A DNA stretch of 21,429 nucleotides from assembly GCA_049974825.1 (NCBI GenBank), contig JBNGDJ010000037.1:1-21429 (forward strand), read 5' to 3'. The stretch is from JBKHDT01 sp049974825. Its GTDB lineage: Bacteria; Pseudomonadota; Gammaproteobacteria; Halothiobacillales; Halothiobacillaceae. The notes under the pieces were generated by a model, which searched no databases, was not told the origin of the DNA, and worked only from the letters and a program-made list of their open reading frames with translations. Below, piece by piece: positions 7,730 through 15,574 of this stretch. Each line of letters starts with the position of its first letter. The stretch's first letter is position 1. A program made the position numbers and the translations under genes.

Positions 7730-9640
7730 TCAGTCCCCTGCGGACTCCACTTCCTCGCGGAGCCGTTCAATCAGTGCCTGGACCTCGATTGCGCCCAGGT
7801 CTTCGCCACTGCGGGTGCGAACGGCCAGGCAGTCCTGTTCCTGCTCGCGGTCACCGGCTACCAGAAGGTAGGGAACCCGTTGCAGTGTGTGCTCTCGGAT
7901 TTTAAAGCCCACCTTTTCGTTTCTCAAGTCAGCCTTGACGCGCAGGCCTGACGCCCGCAGCCGGTCAACTACCCGGGAGACGTACTCGGCGTGCCGGTCG
8001 GTGATGCCCATGACCACTGCCTGGTCCGGGGCAAGCCAGAGCGGGAACTGCCCTGCATGGTGTTCGATCAGGATGCCCACGAACCGTTCGAGCGAACCGA
8101 GGATGGCGCGGTGGATCATGACCGGGACATGCCGGTTGCCGTCTTCGCCAACATACTCGGCGCCGAGCCGGCCCGGCATGGAGAAGTCGACCTGAATGGT
8201 GCCGCATTGCCAGTTGCGTCCGATGCAGTCCTTCAGGGTGAACTCGATCTTGGGTCCGTAGAACGCCCCTTCGCCGGGCTGGACCCGGAAGTCCAGACCC
8301 TTGCCGGTCAGGGCCTGGTCCAGCGCAGACTCGGCCTTGTCCCAGAGTGCGTCATCGCCGACCCGCTGTTCCGGTCGGGTCGACAACGCCATGCTGATGT
8401 CGTCGAAACCGAAGCGCTGGTAAATATCGAAGGTCTGGTCGATCAGGCCTGCCACTTCCCCGGCGAGCTGGTCTTCGGTGCAGAAAATATGCGCATCGTC
8501 CTGCGTAAAGCGGCGCGCGCGCATCAACCCGTGCAGCGTGCCTGAGGGTTCGTTGCGATGCACGGTGCCGAATTCGGCAATGCGGTAGGGCAGGTCGCGA
8601 TAGCTCTTCAGGCCCTGGTTGTACACCTGCACGTGGCCCGGGCAGTTCATCGGCTTGATGGCATAGTCCCGACCCTCCGTGTGGGTCGCGAAGATCATGT
8701 GCCCGAACTTGTCCCAGTGGCCGGATTTTTCCCAGAGGCTGCGGTCGAGTACCTGCGGGGTGTTTACTTCCTCGTAGCCGTGGCGGGCGAGATGCTCGCG
8801 CATGAAACCCTGAACCTGGTTGAACAGCGTCCAGCCCTTGTGATGCCAGAAGACCATGCCTGGCGCCTCTTCCTGGAAATGGAAGAGGTCCAGTTGCTTG
8901 CCGATGCGGCGATGGTCCCGTTTTTCGGCCTCGGCCAGCTGGTGCAGATAGGCCTTGAGCTCCTTCTCGGTCGCGAAGGCCGTGCCGTAGATGCGTGTGA
9001 GCATCTCGTTGCTGGCATCCCCCCGCCAATAGGCGCCGGCCACCTTGGTCAGCTTGAAGGCCTTGAGATAGTTGGTCGCCGGGACGTGCGGCCCACGACA
9101 AAGGTCGGTAAATTCCCCCTGGCTGTACAGGGACAACTCCTCGTTTTCGGGGATGTCCTCGATGATTCGGACCTTGTATTCCTCGCCCAGGTCGCGGAAG
9201 AAGGCAATGGCCTCATTGCGGGGGACGACACGACGCGATACCGGGAGACCCTCTCGGGCGATTTCCTTCATTCGCTCCTCGATCTGCTCCAGATCTTCGG
9301 TCGTGAAGGGCCGCTCGAAGGCGAAATCATAGTAGAAGCCGTTTTCGATGACCGGCCCAATGGTTACCTGCGCGCCGGGAAAAAGCTGCTGGACTGCCTG
9401 GGCCATCAGGTGCGCGGTCGAGTGGCGGATAATCTCCAGGCCCTCGGGATCGCGGGCGGTGACGATGGCCAGGTTCGCGTCGTGGCTGATCACTCGGCCG
9501 GCATCCAGCAGGCGGCCGTCCACCTTGCCTGCAATCGCGGCCTTGGCGAGGCCGGGGCCGATGTCGGCGGCAATGTCGGCGATGGAAACCGGGTGGTCGA
9601 AGTGGCGTTTCGATCCGTCGGGAAGGGTAATGGTGGGCAT
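7730..9640 (-). CDS. thrS: Threonine--tRNA ligase
   Basis: The 636-residue homodimeric cytoplasmic enzyme charges tRNA-Thr. Domains: TGS at about 1-62, the alanyl-like editing domain at about 65-225 with RHSTAHLMAQAV, the class II core at about 240-530, with zinc-site signature MNCPGHVQVYNQGLKSY and motif 2 RNEPSGTLHGLMRARRF, and the anticodon-binding domain at about 535-636. I chose ATG 9640 (MPTITLPDGSKR) since it matches the family start and has AGGAGA a few bases upstream. The frame stays open 28 codons further upstream but without similarity. The leader just upstream holds a tRNA-like hairpin (9661-9681), so E. coli-type translational self-repression is likely. Confidence 0.97.
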   Translation of the reverse strand: MPTITLPDGSKRHFDHPVSIADIAADIGPGLAKAAIAGKVDGRLLDAGRVISHDANLAIVTARDPEGLEIIRHSTAHLMAQAVQQLFPGAQVTIGPVIENGFYYDFAFERPFTTEDLEQIEERMKEIAREGLPVSRRVVPRNEAIAFFRDLGEEYKVRIIEDIPENEELSLYSQGEFTDLCRGPHVPATNYLKAFKLTKVAGAYWRGDASNEMLTRIYGTAFATEKELKAYLHQLAEAEKRDHRRIGKQLDLFHFQEEAPGMVFWHHKGWTLFNQVQGFMREHLARHGYEEVNTPQVLDRSLWEKSGHWDKFGHMIFATHTEGRDYAIKPMNCPGHVQVYNQGLKSYRDLPYRIAEFGTVHRNEPSGTLHGLMRARRFTQDDAHIFCTEDQLAGEVAGLIDQTFDIYQRFGFDDISMALSTRPEQRVGDDALWDKAESALDQALTGKGLDFRVQPGEGAFYGPKIEFTLKDCIGRNWQCGTIQVDFSMPGRLGAEYVGEDGNRHVPVMIHRAILGSLERFVGILIEHHAGQFPLWLAPDQAVVMGITDRHAEYVSRVVDRLRASGLRVKADLRNEKVGFKIREHTLQRVPYLLVAGDREQEQDCLAVRTRSGEDLGAIEVQALIERLREEVESAGD

Positions 9641-9757
9641 CACGCTCTCCTTTGGCAGTGGCGACTCATACCAGGAGCCGCATGTTTCAGGGGCGACGGC
9701 GCGCCTTCCGGCGACGTCCGACACGGGGGGTGGTGTTCACCCGAAAAAGTTTTTCAA
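9641..9757 (-). other. thrS leader region
   Basis: This is the part of the thrS leader between the start codon and repeat copy 2. It contains the ribosome-binding site, the anticodon-arm mimic at 9661-9681 and, further upstream, a small stem CGCC-GGAA-GGCG. I see a weak extended -10-like TGGTATGAG, but it coincides with the hairpin loop and has no -35, so I call no promoter. Confidence 0.45.
9661..9681 (-). promoter_or_regulatory. Putative thrS translational operator mimicking the tRNA-Thr(GGU) anticodon arm
   Basis: On the minus strand, arms GCGGCTC and GAGTCGC form a 7-bp stem (one G-U pair) around the 7-nt loop CTGGTAT. Read as an anticodon loop this is C32, U33, anticodon GGU (threonine), A37, U38. 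The hairpin sits 20 to 41 bases before the thrS ATG and just ahead of its ribosome-binding site. The E. coli thrS operator has an anticodon-like domain at a similar place, bound by ThrRS to block translation. The structure is seen directly; the function is inferred by analogy. A second tRNA-like domain further upstream was not recognised. Confidence 0.58.
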
Positions 9758-9912
9758 GGGACACTTTTGCACAAATCCATCCATAGGCTTGTGCGGACAC
9801 GCCTGGGCCAATACAAGCTCGGCCCGGGCTGCGCAATTCAATGGCTTGCGCCATTGTGCGGCAGGGCATCCGAGACCGGCACGGGAAGGTCTGCCTTCTT
9901 GCAGAGCTTTCC
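9758..9912 (-). repeat. Interspersed hairpin repeat, copy 2 (155 bp, minus orientation)
   Basis: On the minus strand it has the same order as copy 1: terminal palindrome (9883-9912, imperfect), conserved linker, hairpin CAATGGC/GCCATTG (9839-9856) with loop GCAA, GC-rich hairpin, and right-end hairpin down to 9758. The loop GCAA replaces the GTAA of copies 1 and 3, so the GNRA pattern is kept. The outer ends are more diverged than in copies 1 and 3. It lies between the diguanylate cyclase stop and the thrS leader. Confidence 0.82.
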
Positions 9913-9955
9913 TGAATGCAAGGCCGTCGCGATTCTACGTGAGCCCGGGGGGCTG

Positions 9956-11056
9956 TCAACCGGGCATCGGGGCGAGACATTGCCGGTTTCGCCCCTCGGC
10001 CTTGGCCTGGTACATCGCGGTATCGGCGCGGTGGAAGATTTCCTCGGCGTCTGCTTCACGGTCACAGAAGATGGCGGTGCCCAGGCTGGGCGTCACCTGC
10101 AGCGACTCCTCAAGGCCTTCCAGCCGGCAGTCTTCGCCCACCGAGTCCAGGATTCGGTCGCCTATGGCCCGGGCGCGACGGCTGGCCGAGTCCGGCTCGG
10201 CGGCGAGGTCAGGGAACAGCAGGATGAATTCGTCGCCGCCCATTCGGGCGACGGCCCCGCCATGGTCTTGTCCGATCATGCCGAGCCGCTCGGCCACCAC
10301 GACCAGCAGCTGGTCGCCACGTTCGTGGCCCAGGGCATCGTTGATCTGCTTGAAGCGATCAAGATCCAGGAACATCAGTGCGCCGCAGTGGTGCCGATGC
10401 CGGTTTGCGTCCATGGCCCGTTCCAGTTCGTGGAACAGGCCGCGCCGGTTTGACAGGCCCGTCAGCGGATCGGTCATCGACAAGGCCATAAGGTGGGCGT
10501 TTGCCTCCCGCAGCCGCCGGTAGACGCGCTGGGCACTGGCCGTGATGATAAAGAAAATCAGGCTGCTGGTGGCCAGCGACAGGGTGATCGTGACTGTGGC
10601 CAGCCGGCTGTAGGGTTCTGGCAGGTGCGGGTTGGAACCCAGGATGATCGTGATTGCGGTGATCGTGTAAATCAGGCCCTGGGCCTTGCCAAGCAGCAGG
10701 TAGGTCCCGGCGATTCCCATGAAGAACCACACCACGCGCAGTTCGTTGCCAGGAACGAACCACAGTGCGGATGTGAAAACCGCGATTGTCCCGACAAGCA
10801 GCGCCGTGGCGACCCAATGCGTACTGCCGGGGACCAGCCGGTGCAGGGCGAGAAAAAGGGCGCAAAGGACAACGAAGCCCTGGCTCACCCAGAACTGAAT
10901 GGGGCCCAGATCGTTGAGCCCGAGCCAGTGCGCCAGTCCGAACACAACGGTGATGCCGAGCGCCAGCATCAGCAGCCCGTCGAGAGCCCGGCGCTGGAAG
11001 CGCAGGGTTTCGTCGTCTCCGAGCGGAATCGGTTCGGTTGGTGAGGCGTGGTTCAT
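9956..11056 (-). CDS. Membrane-bound GGDEF diguanylate cyclase
   Basis: A 366-residue protein. About six hydrophobic helices fill residues 27-175 as an unnamed membrane sensor region, followed by a short linker helix and a GGDEF domain at about 188-360. The domain starts TDPLTGLSNRRGL and contains FLDLDRFKQIND and the active-site GGDEF at 273-277, so it should make cyclic di-GMP from two GTP. The inhibitory RxxD that often lies five residues before GGDEF is absent (DHGG is at that place), so product feedback through it is not expected. It stands alone between two copies of the hairpin repeat. The signal it senses is unknown. Confidence 0.92.
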   Translation of the reverse strand: MNHASPTEPIPLGDDETLRFQRRALDGLLMLALGITVVFGLAHWLGLNDLGPIQFWVSQGFVVLCALFLALHRLVPGSTHWVATALLVGTIAVFTSALWFVPGNELRVVWFFMGIAGTYLLLGKAQGLIYTITAITIILGSNPHLPEPYSRLATVTITLSLATSSLIFFIITASAQRVYRRLREANAHLMALSMTDPLTGLSNRRGLFHELERAMDANRHRHHCGALMFLDLDRFKQINDALGHERGDQLLVVVAERLGMIGQDHGGAVARMGGDEFILLFPDLAAEPDSASRRARAIGDRILDSVGEDCRLEGLEESLQVTPSLGTAIFCDREADAEEIFHRADTAMYQAKAEGRNRQCLAPMPG

Positions 11057-11221
11057 TTAGCGCTGTCGTCTCCGGTTTCCCCGGAGCAGGACGGTTGCCA
11101 GGACGGCAGGTCCGCACGTGAAGTAGATCAGGCGCGGAGTATAACAGCATCGGCAACCGGCAATCTCCCGCGACCTGCGGACTGCCTATGGGGCGGTGCG
11201 CAGTGCCGTGCGCGTTTGGGA
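11057..11221. other. Upstream region of the GGDEF gene
   Basis: Together with repeat copy 3 this forms the 353-bp gap (11057-11409) between the GGDEF gene and the dehydrogenase gene. Apart from an extended -10 promoter motif at 11138-11146 I see nothing to annotate. Confidence 0.5.
11138..11146 (-). promoter_or_regulatory. Extended -10 promoter motif for the GGDEF gene
   Basis: On the minus strand the sequence TGTTATACT is a good sigma-70 extended -10 element (TG-N-TATACT). It lies about 80 bp upstream of the GGDEF start codon. The best -35 candidates are poor or badly spaced, as expected for an extended -10 promoter. Confidence 0.5.
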
Positions 11222-11374
11222 GGGAAGGTCTGCACGAATGCAGACCTTCCCGTGCAGGGCATGGATGCGCTGCCGCACAATGGCGTAAGCCATTGAATTG
11301 CGGAGCCCGGGCCGAGCATGTATCGGCCCGGGCGTGTCTGCAGGAAGCCATGGATGGCTTCGTGCAGAGTTTCC
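11222..11374 (+). repeat. Interspersed hairpin repeat, copy 3 (153 bp, best-paired copy)
   Basis: The left palindrome has perfect 13-bp arms GGGAAGGTCTGCA/TGCAGACCTTCCC around CGAA (11222-11251). Then come CAATGGC-GTAA-GCCATTG (11278-11295), a perfect 10-bp hairpin CCCGGGCCGA/TCGGCCCGGG with loop GCATGTA (11306-11332), and a long end hairpin (11338-11367) with 13 of 14 bp paired around GG. The first and last 17 bp are inverted repeats of each other with few mismatches. It ends 36 bp past the dehydrogenase stop. Confidence 0.87.
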
Positions 11375-11409
11375 GGAGATCACCGGTTTTCGCGCCCTGT
11401 GTGTCGGAA

Positions 11410-12786
11410 TCAGCCGGTCGGCGCGCCCACCCACACCTGCTGGGCATTCACGAACATGCGGATGCCATGCGGACCGAGTTCTCGTCCGTAGCCAGAGCGC
11501 TTGACCCCGCCACTGGGCAGTCGCGGGTCGGTTTTGACGATTCCGTTGATGGCGACCTGGCCGGCTTCGATGCGCGCGGCCATGGCGATGGCTTGTGCGG
11601 TGTCGGCCGTCCAGATTGACGCACCCAGCCCGTAGGGGGTGTCGTTCGCTATCTGCAGGGCCGTTTCAGCGTCGTCGGCTGGCAGGGCGGTCGCGATGGG
11701 GCCAAAGGTTTCCTCGCAGAAGGCGGCCATTTCGTCGGTGACGTCGGCCAGCAGAGTCGGTGGATAGAAAAAGCCCGGTCCCTCCGGCAGCGCCCCGCCC
11801 AGCAGGCAACGAGCCCCTGCCTCGACCGATGCCAGAACCTGGCGGTGCAGGTTGTCCCGCAAGTCGGCGCGAGCGATTGGGCCCACGTCGGTGGTTTCCT
11901 CGGCCGGGTCGCCGACCTGGAGTTTCTCAAGTCTTGCGCGCAGCTTTTCAAGAAACGGTTCGTACACTGGCCGTTCGACGATGATCCGCTTGGCAGCGAT
12001 GCAGGACTGCCCGGCATTGATAATGCGTGACAGGGTGACCACGTCGGCGGCCCGGTCCAGGTCGGCATCCGCCAGGACAATCACCGGGTCCGAGCCACCC
12101 AGCTCCAGTACGGCGGGTTTGATCTGGCCGGCCGCGGTGGCGGCCACAATCGCGCCGGCGCGGTCGGAGCCGGTAAAGGACACCGCACGAATGGCCGGGT
12201 GCGTGATCGCGCCTTCGATATCCGCCGTGTCCAGGGGCAGGTTCTGGAAGATTCCGGGCTCGGCGCCTGCTGCGGTGAAGCACTCTTCGATTGCCCTGGC
12301 GCAGCCGGGTACGTGGGCATCATGCTTCATCAGGCAGGTATTGCCGGCCATCAGCGCTGGCGCGGCGAAGCGGAAGGCCAGCCAGAACGGAGCGTTCCAC
12401 GGCAGGATGCCCAGTACCGGCCCGATCGGCAGGTACTGTACGTAGCTGAGCAAGGCATCGGAGGCGATCATCTCGCGCTCGAGATAGCCGGCAGCGTGGC
12501 GCGCGTAGTGTTCTGCACACCAGGCCGCCTTGTCGACCTCGCCGCGGGCCTCGCGGATGGGCTTGCCCATCTCGTCGGTCATCAGCCGCGCAAGTCGCTC
12601 CCGGTCATCCCGCATGACCGCGGCCACGCGCTCAAGCAGAGTGGCACGCTCGTCGAAACTCTTTCCGCGCCACTCCTTGTAGGACGTTTGTGCCCGGTCG
12701 ATGGCGGCGTCCCTTGCCGAGGCATCCAGGGCGTCGAAGGCGTGCCGTTCGCGGCCGGTCGTCGGATCGATGACGATCTGTTTCAT
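11410..12786 (-). CDS. doeC: NAD(P)-dependent semialdehyde dehydrogenase, probable DoeC (aspartate-semialdehyde to aspartate)
   Basis: A 458-residue aldehyde dehydrogenase of the succinate-semialdehyde dehydrogenase (Sad/GabD-like) branch. Catalytic features are present: oxyanion Asn131 (PWNAPFW), FTGS at about 204-207, general base Glu228 (LELGG) and nucleophile Cys262 (AGQSC). Alone it would be read as succinate-semialdehyde dehydrogenase. As the last gene after an ectoine-hydrolase-like and a diaminobutyrate-transaminase-like gene, it fits DoeC, which oxidises L-aspartate 4-semialdehyde to aspartate. The ATG overlaps the previous stop (ATGA, 12783-12786), and AAGGAG lies about 11 bases upstream. 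The enzyme family is certain; the substrate is inferred from context. Confidence 0.78.
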   Translation of the reverse strand: MKQIVIDPTTGRERHAFDALDASARDAAIDRAQTSYKEWRGKSFDERATLLERVAAVMRDDRERLARLMTDEMGKPIREARGEVDKAAWCAEHYARHAAGYLEREMIASDALLSYVQYLPIGPVLGILPWNAPFWLAFRFAAPALMAGNTCLMKHDAHVPGCARAIEECFTAAGAEPGIFQNLPLDTADIEGAITHPAIRAVSFTGSDRAGAIVAATAAGQIKPAVLELGGSDPVIVLADADLDRAADVVTLSRIINAGQSCIAAKRIIVERPVYEPFLEKLRARLEKLQVGDPAEETTDVGPIARADLRDNLHRQVLASVEAGARCLLGGALPEGPGFFYPPTLLADVTDEMAAFCEETFGPIATALPADDAETALQIANDTPYGLGASIWTADTAQAIAMAARIEAGQVAINGIVKTDPRLPSGGVKRSGYGRELGPHGIRMFVNAQQVWVGAPTG

Positions 12787-14072
12787 GAGGCCTTGCGCTC
12801 CTTTTTCTTCTTGCCCGGTCCCGGCCGGGTCGGGGTGTCCAGGTCGACGACCGGGCCTGCGCCGGCCGGTTCAGTCGGTGGTTCGGTCTTGCCCGGCTTG
12901 CGTCCTTCCTCGGGCTTGATCACGAAATCCTCCTCAAGCGTGAAGAACGACTCGCAGCTGTCGGCCGTGATGTAGATGGTATCCGAGATGCCGCAGGTCT
13001 TGTTTCCGTCCACGCCCCAGGCCCAGGGAATGATGTGGAAGGTCATGCCCTCGCGCAGGACGGTCTTGTCCCCGTGGTTCAGGCTGAGTATGTAACCCTC
13101 GTCCCAGCTGGGGGGGAAGGCGATCCCGATGGAATATCCCGAGCGGGTGATCAGCTTGCCGTGCTGGTCGTCGACGGTCATGATCGAGCGCACGAGATTG
13201 TCGGCATCGGAGACCGTCACGCCAGGACGGATCAGATGCTTGACCCGGGCGAGGGCCGTCTTCATGCGCTCTTGGGCTTCCAGCATCAGCTCGGTGGGCT
13301 CTCCCAGAATCACCGTGCGCATCATGGCGGTGTGATAGCGGCGGAAGCAGCCGCCCACTTCCATAAACACATGTTCGCCCGGCTGAACGACCCGGCCCTC
13401 CCAGGTGGCGTGCCCGATCATGGTGCGCGGCCCGGAGGTGACATAGGGCATGACGGCAGGCGGCTCGCCCCCGGCCCGGAACATGGCCGCGCTGATCTCC
13501 GCGCCGATCTCGTTTTCGGTCACGCCGGCCCGGCAGGCCTCAATCCCCGCGCGCATGCCGGCTTCGGTCGCGACAGCGGCCTTGCGCATGATCTCGATTT
13601 CGAAGCGGGACTTGGTGCGCCGGCCACACTCGACGATCCCGAAACAGTCGAGCAGCTGACCGCCGGTGAGGGTGGTGTGCAGGGCATCCTGCTGGTAGGC
13701 CGCAAAAAAGTAGCTGTTGCGCTCGTAGCCGATGGACTTGTTTGCCAGCCCGAATTCCTTGAGCGCCGAGACCAGCATCTGGATCGCGTCGCCGGTATCC
13801 GGGTAAGGCCGGGTGATTTCAACCCAGGTCCGGGCGTGGACATTGGATTCCTCCATGGCCCGGGTAATCATGAACGGCTCGTCTTCCAGCGGCACCACCA
13901 GTGCCTGGAAAAAGCTGTACCCGGTGGTCTGGTAGTCGGTCAGGTACATCAGGTTTTCCGGGTCGGAAATGACCACGGCATCCAGCAGCCGTTCGGCCAT
14001 CCGGGTGCGCAGCTCCTTGAGCCGGCGCTCGTACTCCTCCATCGGGAAGGTCATGTCGTCACGTTGTCTCAT
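12783..14072 (-). CDS. doeA: M24-family creatinase-like hydrolase, probable ectoine hydrolase DoeA/EutD
   Basis: A 429-residue protein with the creatinase N-domain (about 8-155) and pita-bread M24 domain (about 160-385). The metal ligands of true M24 peptidases are not kept: the first Asp aligns with Glu238, the second with Ala249, and the HGIG histidine with Tyr313 (SGYSIG). This points to a creatinase-like, non-peptidase enzyme. GGCFRRYHTAMMRT and FPPSWDEG...GMTFH resemble ectoine hydrolases as I remember them. That enzyme opens the ectoine ring to N-acetyl-diaminobutyrate. ATG 14072 overlaps the doeD stop and has GGAGG upstream. Oddity: a Pro/Lys-rich tail of about 40 residues (390-429), ending GKKKKERKAS, which I do not expect in the family. 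A Xaa-Pro dipeptidase relative is the alternative. Confidence 0.75.
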   Translation of the reverse strand: MRQRDDMTFPMEEYERRLKELRTRMAERLLDAVVISDPENLMYLTDYQTTGYSFFQALVVPLEDEPFMITRAMEESNVHARTWVEITRPYPDTGDAIQMLVSALKEFGLANKSIGYERNSYFFAAYQQDALHTTLTGGQLLDCFGIVECGRRTKSRFEIEIMRKAAVATEAGMRAGIEACRAGVTENEIGAEISAAMFRAGGEPPAVMPYVTSGPRTMIGHATWEGRVVQPGEHVFMEVGGCFRRYHTAMMRTVILGEPTELMLEAQERMKTALARVKHLIRPGVTVSDADNLVRSIMTVDDQHGKLITRSGYSIGIAFPPSWDEGYILSLNHGDKTVLREGMTFHIIPWAWGVDGNKTCGISDTIYITADSCESFFTLEEDFVIKPEEGRKPGKTEPPTEPAGAGPVVDLDTPTRPGPGKKKKERKAS

Positions 14073-15343
14073 GCGTCACCTCCGGTTTGCGCGCTGACGG
14101 CCGCCGCAAAGATTTCCAGCCCCTCGTTCAGTTCCTCGTCCGGGATGGTCAAGGGGGGAATCAGTTTGAGCACCTGGCCCCGCGAGCCGCAGCCGGCAAG
14201 CAACAGACCGCGGTCAAAGCATTCGCGCGCAATCCGCTTGCCCAGGTCCCCGTCAATGACGTCCAGTGCCTGCATCATGCCGCGGCCACGCACGGCAAAG
14301 TCCGAACGTGTGCCGGCGATTTCGCGCAATGCCCCGGCCATGTTTTCGCCCTTTCGTCGGGTTTCCTCGTTAAAACCGGGATCATCGAAATATTCGAGCG
14401 CGATTCGGCCGGCGATGAACGAGAGGTTTTGACCCCGGAAGGTGCCGGTGTGCTCGCCGGGTGCCCAGTGTTCGTCATGTTCGGGCTTGTTGAGATTCAT
14501 GGCCATCGGCGTGCCAAAGCCGCCAATCCCCTTGGCCAGTGTGACGATGTCCGGGTCCAGGCCCATGCCTTCGAAGCTGAAATAGCCGCCCGTTCGGCCG
14601 CAGCCGGCCTGGATGTCATCAATAATGAACAGGGCCCCAAGGTCGCGGGCCAGCGCCTGCAGGCCCCGAAGCCACTCGGCGCTGGCGACCCGCACGCCGC
14701 CCTCGGCCTGGATCGTCTCGACCAGGAAGGCGGCCGGCAGAGGTACGCCGCTGGACGGATCCTCGTAGATCGCGCGCAGTCGCTCCAGCGACGGCAGCCC
14801 GCAACCGAGCTGGCAGCCGGGGCAGGGGGACTCGCAGCCGAACGCTTGATGCGCCACATGCGTCAGCGGCACGCCGGCGGCATTGCGAAAGTGATTGTTG
14901 GTGGTAGCGGCCAGGGCGCCGAGGGTCATGCCGTGGAAAGCGTGATGGAAGGCGACGACCTGCTGTCTTCCGGTTGCGCGGCGTGCCAGCTTCAGGGCCG
15001 CCTCGACGGCATTGGTGCCGGTCGGGCCGACAAACTGCAGGCGGTAGTCCATGTCCCGCGGCTTGAGAATGCCGTTCACGAACTTGTCGATAAACGCCCG
15101 CTTGGCGGTGGTGTACATGTCCAGGCTGTGGGCCACGCCATCTGACTCGATGTACTCGATCAGGGCCTTTTTCATGGCCGGCGGGTTGTGTCCGAAATTC
15201 AGGACTCCGGCGCCCGCGTAGAAGTCGATGTAGCGACGCCCGGCTTCATCGAACTGAAGGGCATTGCTGGCCGTGGCAAAGACGGTGGGGGCGGCGCGGC
15301 AGTAGGCGCGTATTTTCGATTCCCACTGTTCGAAAATTTCCAT
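14069..15343 (-). CDS. doeD: Class III aminotransferase, probable diaminobutyrate--2-oxoglutarate transaminase DoeD (EctB-like)
   Basis: A 424-residue PLP enzyme of fold type I, starting MEIFEQWESKIRAYCRAAPT, which resembles EctB/DoeD N-termini. FYAGAGVLNFGHN (about 41-53), the cofactor-binding IIDDIQAGCGRTG (240-252) and the Schiff-base lysine K271 in LAKGIGG are all present. In ectoine breakdown it would convert diaminobutyrate and 2-oxoglutarate to aspartate semialdehyde and glutamate. The start at 15343 has AAGGAG six bases upstream; a longer open frame upstream is ignored. It shares 4 bp with doeA. Oddity: a cysteine cluster C170-x3-C174-x2-C177-x3-C181 where I recall EctB proteins having a Cys-free loop; some archaeal-type aminotransferases carry comparable Cys motifs. 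Confidence 0.82.
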   Translation of the reverse strand: MEIFEQWESKIRAYCRAAPTVFATASNALQFDEAGRRYIDFYAGAGVLNFGHNPPAMKKALIEYIESDGVAHSLDMYTTAKRAFIDKFVNGILKPRDMDYRLQFVGPTGTNAVEAALKLARRATGRQQVVAFHHAFHGMTLGALAATTNNHFRNAAGVPLTHVAHQAFGCESPCPGCQLGCGLPSLERLRAIYEDPSSGVPLPAAFLVETIQAEGGVRVASAEWLRGLQALARDLGALFIIDDIQAGCGRTGGYFSFEGMGLDPDIVTLAKGIGGFGTPMAMNLNKPEHDEHWAPGEHTGTFRGQNLSFIAGRIALEYFDDPGFNEETRRKGENMAGALREIAGTRSDFAVRGRGMMQALDVIDGDLGKRIARECFDRGLLLAGCGSRGQVLKLIPPLTIPDEELNEGLEIFAAAVSAQTGGDA

Positions 15344-15574
15344 GGGAAGCTCCTTGTCGGGCATGAATGAACGGGCGGCTGGCCGCCGTTGGGGAAGTCT
15401 GCACAAAGCCAGCGATGGCGCCTGTGCAGAGTTTACTTTGCAGGCCGCATCAAGCGGCCGTCTCTCGGGGCGATCAGCAAGAACCTTGCCGGCCCTCGGT
15501 CGGGTCTTGAACGGCACCCTGCCGGGCGAGCCAGGGACCGGGCATATGCGGGCCTCGGCATGCTGCAGGCGCTG
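15344..15574. other. Spacer inside the doe operon
   Basis: The 231-bp gap separates the M20 hydrolase from the aminotransferase, whereas the next two junctions overlap. It contains the short remnant of the hairpin repeat at 15391-15435 and otherwise nothing I can name. A TTGACA on the minus strand at 15578-15573 has no -10 partner. Confidence 0.5.
15391..15435 (+). repeat. Short terminal-hairpin remnant of the repeat family
   Basis: GGGGAAGTCTGCACA and TGTGCAGAGTTT face each other across about 17 nt. They match the outer ends of the full repeat, while the two middle hairpins are missing. This is what an internally deleted copy, or the core unit from which longer copies are built, would look like. 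Confidence 0.55.

Noticed and set aside
8558..10453. Long plus-strand open frame of about 630 codons
   Set aside because: It runs antisense to thrS and the GGDEF gene and crosses a repeat copy. Composition is that of a high-GC shadow frame with no family likeness.
9929..11447. Open frames that translate parts of the hairpin repeat, giving similar peptides from several copies
   Set aside because: The shared peptides come from the repeat itself, appear in different frames and are interrupted. They do not indicate a protein family.
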